Shown in pieces: positions 7,428 through 10,445 of a stretch of 10,445 nucleotides of DNA. Origin of the DNA: Bacillota bacterium. GTDB taxonomy: Bacteria > Bacillota > Bacilli > Calditerricolales > Calditerricolaceae. The notes beneath the pieces were generated by a model that was not told the DNA's origin, did no database searches, and saw only the letters and a list, made by a program, of their open reading frames with translations. The stretch is taken from NCBI GenBank assembly GCA_017577925.1, contig PKQU01000056.1, positions 1 to 10,445 on the forward strand, in the 5' to 3' direction. Position numbers and translations under genes: made by a program. Positions within the stretch are counted from its first letter, which is position 1. Each line of letters begins with the position of its first letter.

Positions 7428-8107
7428 TGGTACTCACTCCCTCGTCTTGTGATTGTTGTGGGGGTTGTTTTCCCGATCATCATCCCGATCATGAGAACAA
7501 GTAGCCCGGTGACAATGGCCAAGGAGGCAATCCCCGCCTGTTCACCGATCAGGAAGTATTGGAGCGTGTTGGGCCAACCCACCCCATCCAGCAGCAGGTT
7601 GAGCACATGGTACGACAGCGTGCAGGTAAACGCGTAAGCCGTTTTTGCTCCCAGCAGCGTTGCAAGGAGAAAGAGAACCGATAAATGGGTACTGTACAGG
7701 AAAAGAAAGGCGGTCAGCAAAAGAACGGAAACCCCCTCGCCGGGATAGGAGACGAGCAGAAAAGGAAGAGGCGTCAACCCGTATACGACCGCGTTGAGAA
7801 GCAAGACGAACCGAATTTTTTGCCCGATCCACGATTGGAAGGAAGCGTGGCGCCATGCTTCGAGGGCGAACCGGTCGTTTACCTCGGTACTCCAGTAGGC
7901 TCCGACCCCGATAAGCCCGATGGCCATAAGCCAGGTCCAAAACAGGACGAGCACACTGCTGAAAGCGGTGGACACACTGGACAGCCAACTTTCCTGGAGG
8001 ACGGGGGAAGGGCTGAAAAAACGAAAATACGGCACCCAGCATGTCAGAAGCTGAAGCCCCAAGACGGCTCCCAACAGGATGCGGTGTTTCAGCAAATCGG
8101 TTGCCAC
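7424..8107 (-). CDS. ABC-2-like membrane protein, third of the operon
   Basis: This 227-residue integral membrane protein is not recognised as a named gene. About six hydrophobic segments can be read, near 10-28, 48-70, 99-118, 126-152, 155-172 and 192-211, with short polar loops. A longer polar stretch (71-98, with EVNDRFALEAWRH and the basic QKIR) fits the cytoplasmic coupling loop of ABC-2 permeases. The tail TTITRRGSEYQ is polar. The start is GTG 8107, four bases after the stop of the previous gene, with a weak GGGGTGA site. Its end overlaps the ATPase start (GTGA). No catalytic motif is seen. By position it is a permease subunit of the same transporter, but an accessory membrane subunit is equally possible. 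Confidence 0.8.
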   Translation of the reverse strand: MATDLLKHRILLGAVLGLQLLTCWVPYFRFFSPSPVLQESWLSSVSTAFSSVLVLFWTWLMAIGLIGVGAYWSTEVNDRFALEAWRHASFQSWIGQKIRFVLLLNAVVYGLTPLPFLLVSYPGEGVSVLLLTAFLFLYSTHLSVLFLLATLLGAKTAYAFTCTLSYHVLNLLLDGVGWPNTLQYFLIGEQAGIASLAIVTGLLVLMIGMMIGKTTPTTITRRGSEYQ

Positions 8108-8111
8108 GTCA

Positions 8112-8945
8112 TCACCCCAGAATGGCCCTGTTGGTTTTCATCTGCCCCAGCATGAAGGACAAGACAAGGGTTGGGACAAGGTACAGGAACGAGACGGTAA
8201 AGGGGAACGCAAACGAGCGCGTTTGCAAAAGCAGATGCGCCTGCGGCGAGAGAAACGTCAGGACGGGGGGAACGATTCCTGCAGGCGTCTGGGCGATGAT
8301 CCAATACATTGCGACAAGGATAAGGGTGACGGCTGGTCGCTGAAAGATCTGCGCGAACACCGCACTCAGTACACCGACGAGCACAAAGCTTGCGAAGAAC
8401 AACAGCACTTGAAGAACGAGCACCGACAACGGGTTGTGGGTTTGGTACAGGTATGCATTGGCCACGCGATAACCCGGGCTTTCGGCCGGGTTGGTGGAGG
8501 ACTTGGCCAATTGTGCATATGCGTCGCTCCATTCAAACGCCACCGGGTACTGAAGCGCGGTGATCGCCAGAGCGATGAGGAACGCCGTACTGAGGAAAAC
8601 GATGGTGATCTGCACGATGGCCAAGACCTTTGCGATCCAGAGATCGGATCGCTGGGAAGCGCGATAAGCAATGAGCCGCTCCATGTCTTTGAAATAAAAC
8701 AAAGGAGAAACGATGACAAGAAAAGGGACAAACAATCCATAGGTGGTATAGAGCGGGTTATCAAAGATCTGGAACATCGCCTCCAGCAGGTTCAATCGCA
8801 GCCCGTTGTGTTGGAGCCTTGTTGCTTCATCCATGCTTGTGAGTACGGTATAGCCGATTGCTCCGCCCATGGCAAAGAGCGTGGCGGGATTCCGTAGGGC
8901 GAGCTTGGCGTAGAAGCGAGCCAGGGCATACGCGGAACGGTTCAC
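8112..8945 (-). CDS. ABC-2 type permease-like protein, second of the operon
   Basis: This is a 277-residue membrane protein without a recognised gene name. Hydrophobic segments lie near 21-37, 67-85, 106-130, 175-199, 205-222 and 250-267. A basic amphipathic stretch after the second segment, FKDMERLIAYRASQRSDLWI (85-104) and then AK, matches the first cytoplasmic loop of ABC-2 permeases, which docks the ATPase. A soluble region of about 40 residues (135-172) between segments 3 and 4 is probably extracytoplasmic. Start: GTG 8945, one base after the TAA of the previous gene, with AAAGGAGG embedded in that gene's last codons. A longer reading back to 9230 would overlap the preceding permease on the same strand and has low-complexity Pro/Ser composition, so it is rejected. 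Confidence 0.85.
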   Translation of the reverse strand: MNRSAYALARFYAKLALRNPATLFAMGGAIGYTVLTSMDEATRLQHNGLRLNLLEAMFQIFDNPLYTTYGLFVPFLVIVSPLFYFKDMERLIAYRASQRSDLWIAKVLAIVQITIVFLSTAFLIALAITALQYPVAFEWSDAYAQLAKSSTNPAESPGYRVANAYLYQTHNPLSVLVLQVLLFFASFVLVGVLSAVFAQIFQRPAVTLILVAMYWIIAQTPAGIVPPVLTFLSPQAHLLLQTRSFAFPFTVSFLYLVPTLVLSFMLGQMKTNRAILG

Positions 8946-8946
8946 C

Positions 8947-9693
8947 TTACTCCTCCTTTGCCCGGAAAAATCGGATGTAGACAAACAGGCTGATGGACCA
9001 CACGACCAGGTATTGCAGGGCAACGGTGGCCGGGGTGGCGAACGTGTTGTTGCTGGGTCGCCACATAACGGAGGGTTCAAGATACCCCAGTCCAAAAAGG
9101 CCGAAGAGGAAGCCGAAGATGATATAAATGGCAAAGGGAATGACGTTGGCATAATAGGGGTTGCGGAACAGTACGGAGGTTGCCAGTCCGACCGTTGCGT
9201 AGGTGGCGCCAAACAAAAACGCCAGGCCAATGAGCAACCCCATATGCACGAGCGGAGCCGGGGGATCGAGGTTTTGGAAAAAGGGGGGGTTTCCGTTCGG
9301 ATCGGGTACGGTCATGGGGTACTTCGCCGTTACCCAAATGAGGGCGCTCACCAGTGGAATTACAAGAACAAGCCCCCCTGCCAACGCGTTGCTCACCAGT
9401 TTTGCGGTCTGATAGCGGGCCAGCGAGAGTCGCTGCATCACAAATCTTGAAAACCCGCTGTTTCGTTCAAGCGCGTAGGATTGTGCGAAGGGAATCGTTG
9501 CGATAACCGGCGCAAGAAGGGAGATGTATCCGTCGTGTAGCCAGAGAAACAGGCGAAGCGCTCCCATTTCGCTGGCAAACTGCAATTTCGGAAGGGTCCA
9601 TGCCGCAATACCGGCCATGGCGATCAACAAGCCGATGAGGAATGGATAAGAGAGAATGGATCGTTTGATTTCAAGTACGAGATAACGTCTCAT
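8947..9693 (-). CDS. ABC-2 type permease, first gene of the ABC operon
   Basis: This 248-residue membrane protein begins MRRYLVLEIKRSIL, an amphipathic lead typical of ABC-2 permeases. Hydrophobic segments lie near 15-33, 55-72, 98-121, 148-172, 181-201 and 222-241. Between segments 2 and 3 the stretch YALERNSGFSRFVMQRLSLA (73-92) and then RYQTAK is the classic ABC-2 coupling loop (Glu, Gly, conserved Arg and Lys). A Pro-rich loop (125-147) is likely extracytoplasmic. I chose ATG 9693 with GAAAGG just upstream (9696-9701). A GTG at 9750 would extend it by 19 residues but would run through a large hairpin and lacks a ribosome site. It is the first gene behind the promoter at 9921-9949. The substrate is unknown; multidrug, peptide or lipid export all fit. 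Confidence 0.88.
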   Translation of the reverse strand: MRRYLVLEIKRSILSYPFLIGLLIAMAGIAAWTLPKLQFASEMGALRLFLWLHDGYISLLAPVIATIPFAQSYALERNSGFSRFVMQRLSLARYQTAKLVSNALAGGLVLVIPLVSALIWVTAKYPMTVPDPNGNPPFFQNLDPPAPLVHMGLLIGLAFLFGATYATVGLATSVLFRNPYYANVIPFAIYIIFGFLFGLFGLGYLEPSVMWRPSNNTFATPATVALQYLVVWSISLFVYIRFFRAKEE

Positions 9694-9914
9694 ATCCCTT
9701 TCACCCCCATCAACAAAGGAGCCAGAGAGCCAAGAATTCTTGCTGGCCACTCTGGCCCCTTTCGAAAGCCGTTACGTGTGTTTACTCAAATTTTTAGCAC
9801 TTTGGAAACCTTTACTACGCATTTGGGGCTTTTATAGGGCGTTTCCCCGCCATGCTCGGGTTGTTGTCCACCCGAATGAAAAATCGTAGAAAAGCACGTG
9901 CAGTTCAATCATCT
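9694..9914 (-). promoter_or_regulatory. Long untranslated leader of the ABC operon
   Basis: About 220 bases lie between the predicted start of transcription and the first permease ATG, long for an ABC operon. Read on the minus strand it holds a small hairpin CGGGT/ACCCG near 9864-9882, a GGCG/CGCC hairpin just after it, an AT-rich part, and a large palindrome at 9718-9759 directly before the ribosome site. I recognise no known riboswitch or T-box core in it. A 26-codon reading frame (9912-9832) starts within a few bases of the expected transcript start and has no ribosome site. The leader may carry transcription or translation control, which is inference. Confidence 0.45.
9718..9759 (-). other. 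Large hairpin just upstream of the first permease
   Basis: On the minus strand GGGGCCAGAG pairs with CTCTGGCTCC (one G-U pair, ten pairs in all). The inner part continues with GCC/GGC and a self-complementary AAGAATTCTT core. TTTGTTG follows the 3' arm, a weak U-rich tail, and the ribosome site of the permease gene comes 15 bases later. It could be an attenuator, a translation-control hairpin or a regulator's palindromic site. It is not explained by the coding genes. Confidence 0.5.
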
Positions 9915-9920
9915 ATCGCG

Positions 9921-9949
9921 ATGATACCTGGGCGGTGAATAGTTGTCAA
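9921..9949 (-). promoter_or_regulatory. Sigma-A promoter of the ABC operon
   Basis: On the minus strand TTGACA (9949-9944) and TATCAT (9926-9921) are separated by exactly 17 bases, one mismatch from consensus in total. Start of transcription is expected near 9914. It is the only good promoter seen between the insertion sequence and the first permease, and its direction fits. The -35 box lies ten bases from the presumed insertion sequence end at 9959. Confidence 0.75.
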
Positions 9950-9958
9950 TATCTTCAT

Positions 9959-10445
9959 GGCTCTAAGTCAATAACTGTGGATGGGAGGTCAACCAAGCCA
10001 AGGGCATAAAAGCGAGGAGCATCTTCCGCACATAGATTTCGCGGTTACGGAAGCCGTAGCTGATTCGTTTGAGCAGCTTGATCTTGGTGTGAACGCCCTC
10101 CGTGTAGCCGTTTGAAACACGCCAGGTGTGGTAGGCCAGAATCGCCTCGCGCCAGCGGCGGAGCGTGCGTCCCCACTGCAGGAGCGCGGCATCGCTTGCC
10201 GACTGGGTCTCAAAGATCACGCGGTCCAGGATGGCTGTGGCTTCGTCTCGATTGGAGGCGCGGTAGACGTCTCGCAGCTGCTCTTTGACCCAGTGAAAGT
10301 GGGCCACGTTCTTGTGATGCTTCCGAATGGCGGCAAGCTGGGCAGCTTGGCGTTCAGTGAGATCGTCCTCGTTCTTCAAAAGCGGCCATCGAGGCAGGCG
10401 TACCCCGGTCACCTGCTGTTCCACAAGCCGTGCTTCGTCAACCCG
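9959..10445 (-). mobile_element. ISL3-family insertion sequence, one end and partial transposase
   Basis: The transposase C-terminus on the minus strand identifies the family. The element end is placed at GGCTCTAAGTCAATAACTG (9959-9977), because ISL3 elements have inverted repeats that begin with GG and commonly GGCTCT-like bases, and the transposase stop (9963-9965) falls inside it, as is common when the gene reaches the end. ISL3 elements make 8-base target duplications, so ATCTTCAT (9951-9958) is the predicted copy. The other end lies beyond the window, so neither repeat nor duplication can be confirmed. Confidence 0.65.
9963..10445 (-). CDS. ISL3-family transposase, C-terminal part (runs off the window)
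   Basis: This is the C-terminal 160 residues of a DDE transposase that moves the insertion sequence. The reading frame stays open to the window edge, so the GTG at 10424 is an internal codon and not the start. The tail SNGYTEGVHTKIKLLKRISY followed by GFRNREIY is the ISL3 signature; the Glu in GYTEG (codon 10098-10100) corresponds to the last catalytic acid of the DDE triad. LKNEDDLTERQ near the left of the visible part matches the family's conserved stretch after the second Asp. No frameshift or stop breaks the visible part, so the gene may be intact. The first two Asp residues lie outside the window and activity cannot be judged. Confidence 0.93.
   Translation of the reverse strand, partial: RVDEARLVEQQVTGVRLPRWPLLKNEDDLTERQAAQLAAIRKHHKNVAHFHWVKEQLRDVYRASNRDEATAILDRVIFETQSASDAALLQWGRTLRRWREAILAYHTWRVSNGYTEGVHTKIKLLKRISYGFRNREIYVRKMLLAFMPLAWLTSHPQLLT

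Noticed and set aside
8079..8897. 272-codon frame on the plus strand opposite the second permease
   Set aside because: Highly charged low-information translation, while the minus strand shows membrane segments, a ribosome site and tight operon spacing.
8946..9230. N-terminal extension of the second permease to 9230
   Set aside because: It would overlap the first permease gene on the same strand; the GTG at 8945 has AAAGGAGG right before it.
9694..9750. Upstream GTG start (9750) for the first permease
   Set aside because: It runs through the large hairpin and has no ribosome site, while ATG 9693 has GAAAGG at good spacing and begins with a typical ABC-2 N-terminus.
1..10445. CRISPR array, tRNA or rRNA genes
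   Set aside because: I saw no regularly spaced direct repeats and no tRNA cloverleaf or rRNA-like conserved stretches in the window.

Overview
The window suggests a GC-rich, Gram-positive member of the Firmicutes, probably of the Bacilli. The signs are a T-box leader in front of the branched-chain amino acid operon, strong purine-rich ribosome binding sites (AAGGAGG, GAGGAGGAG), GTG starts, and the gene order ilvB-ilvN-ilvC-leuA-leuB seen in Bacillus relatives. Genus cannot be fixed from sequence reading alone.

Left two thirds (1-6750, plus strand): a possible terminator of an off-window gene (28-93) is followed by a consensus sigma-A promoter (136-164). Next comes a roughly 400-nt T-box riboswitch (about 172-579) whose specifier loop most plausibly reads CUC (leucine) and which ends in an intrinsic terminator. 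Then come five tightly packed genes. IlvB and IlvN form acetohydroxyacid synthase, IlvC is the ketol-acid reductoisomerase, and LeuA and LeuB are the first and third enzymes of the leucine branch. Uncharged tRNA-Leu should favour the antiterminator and turn the whole operon on. leuC and leuD, which follow leuB in B. subtilis, are absent here: a strong hairpin ends the region right after leuB.

Right part (6771-9950, minus strand, convergent with the operon): a four-gene ABC transporter operon with clearly lower GC. It has its own promoter (9921-9949) and a leader of about 220 nt containing a large palindromic hairpin. Three different membrane proteins with about six segments each are followed by one BcrA/LanF-type ATPase. 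The genes abut or overlap. The layout resembles bacteriocin or peptide-antibiotic export and self-protection transporters, but with three permease-like subunits rather than the usual one or two and no recognisable peptide precursor; the substrate is unknown.

Far right (9959-10445): the C-terminal part of an ISL3-family transposase on the minus strand runs off the window. The presumed insertion sequence end lies about ten bases from the -35 box of the ABC operon promoter. The IS and the composition change suggest that the right part is an accessory segment next to a core biosynthetic operon.
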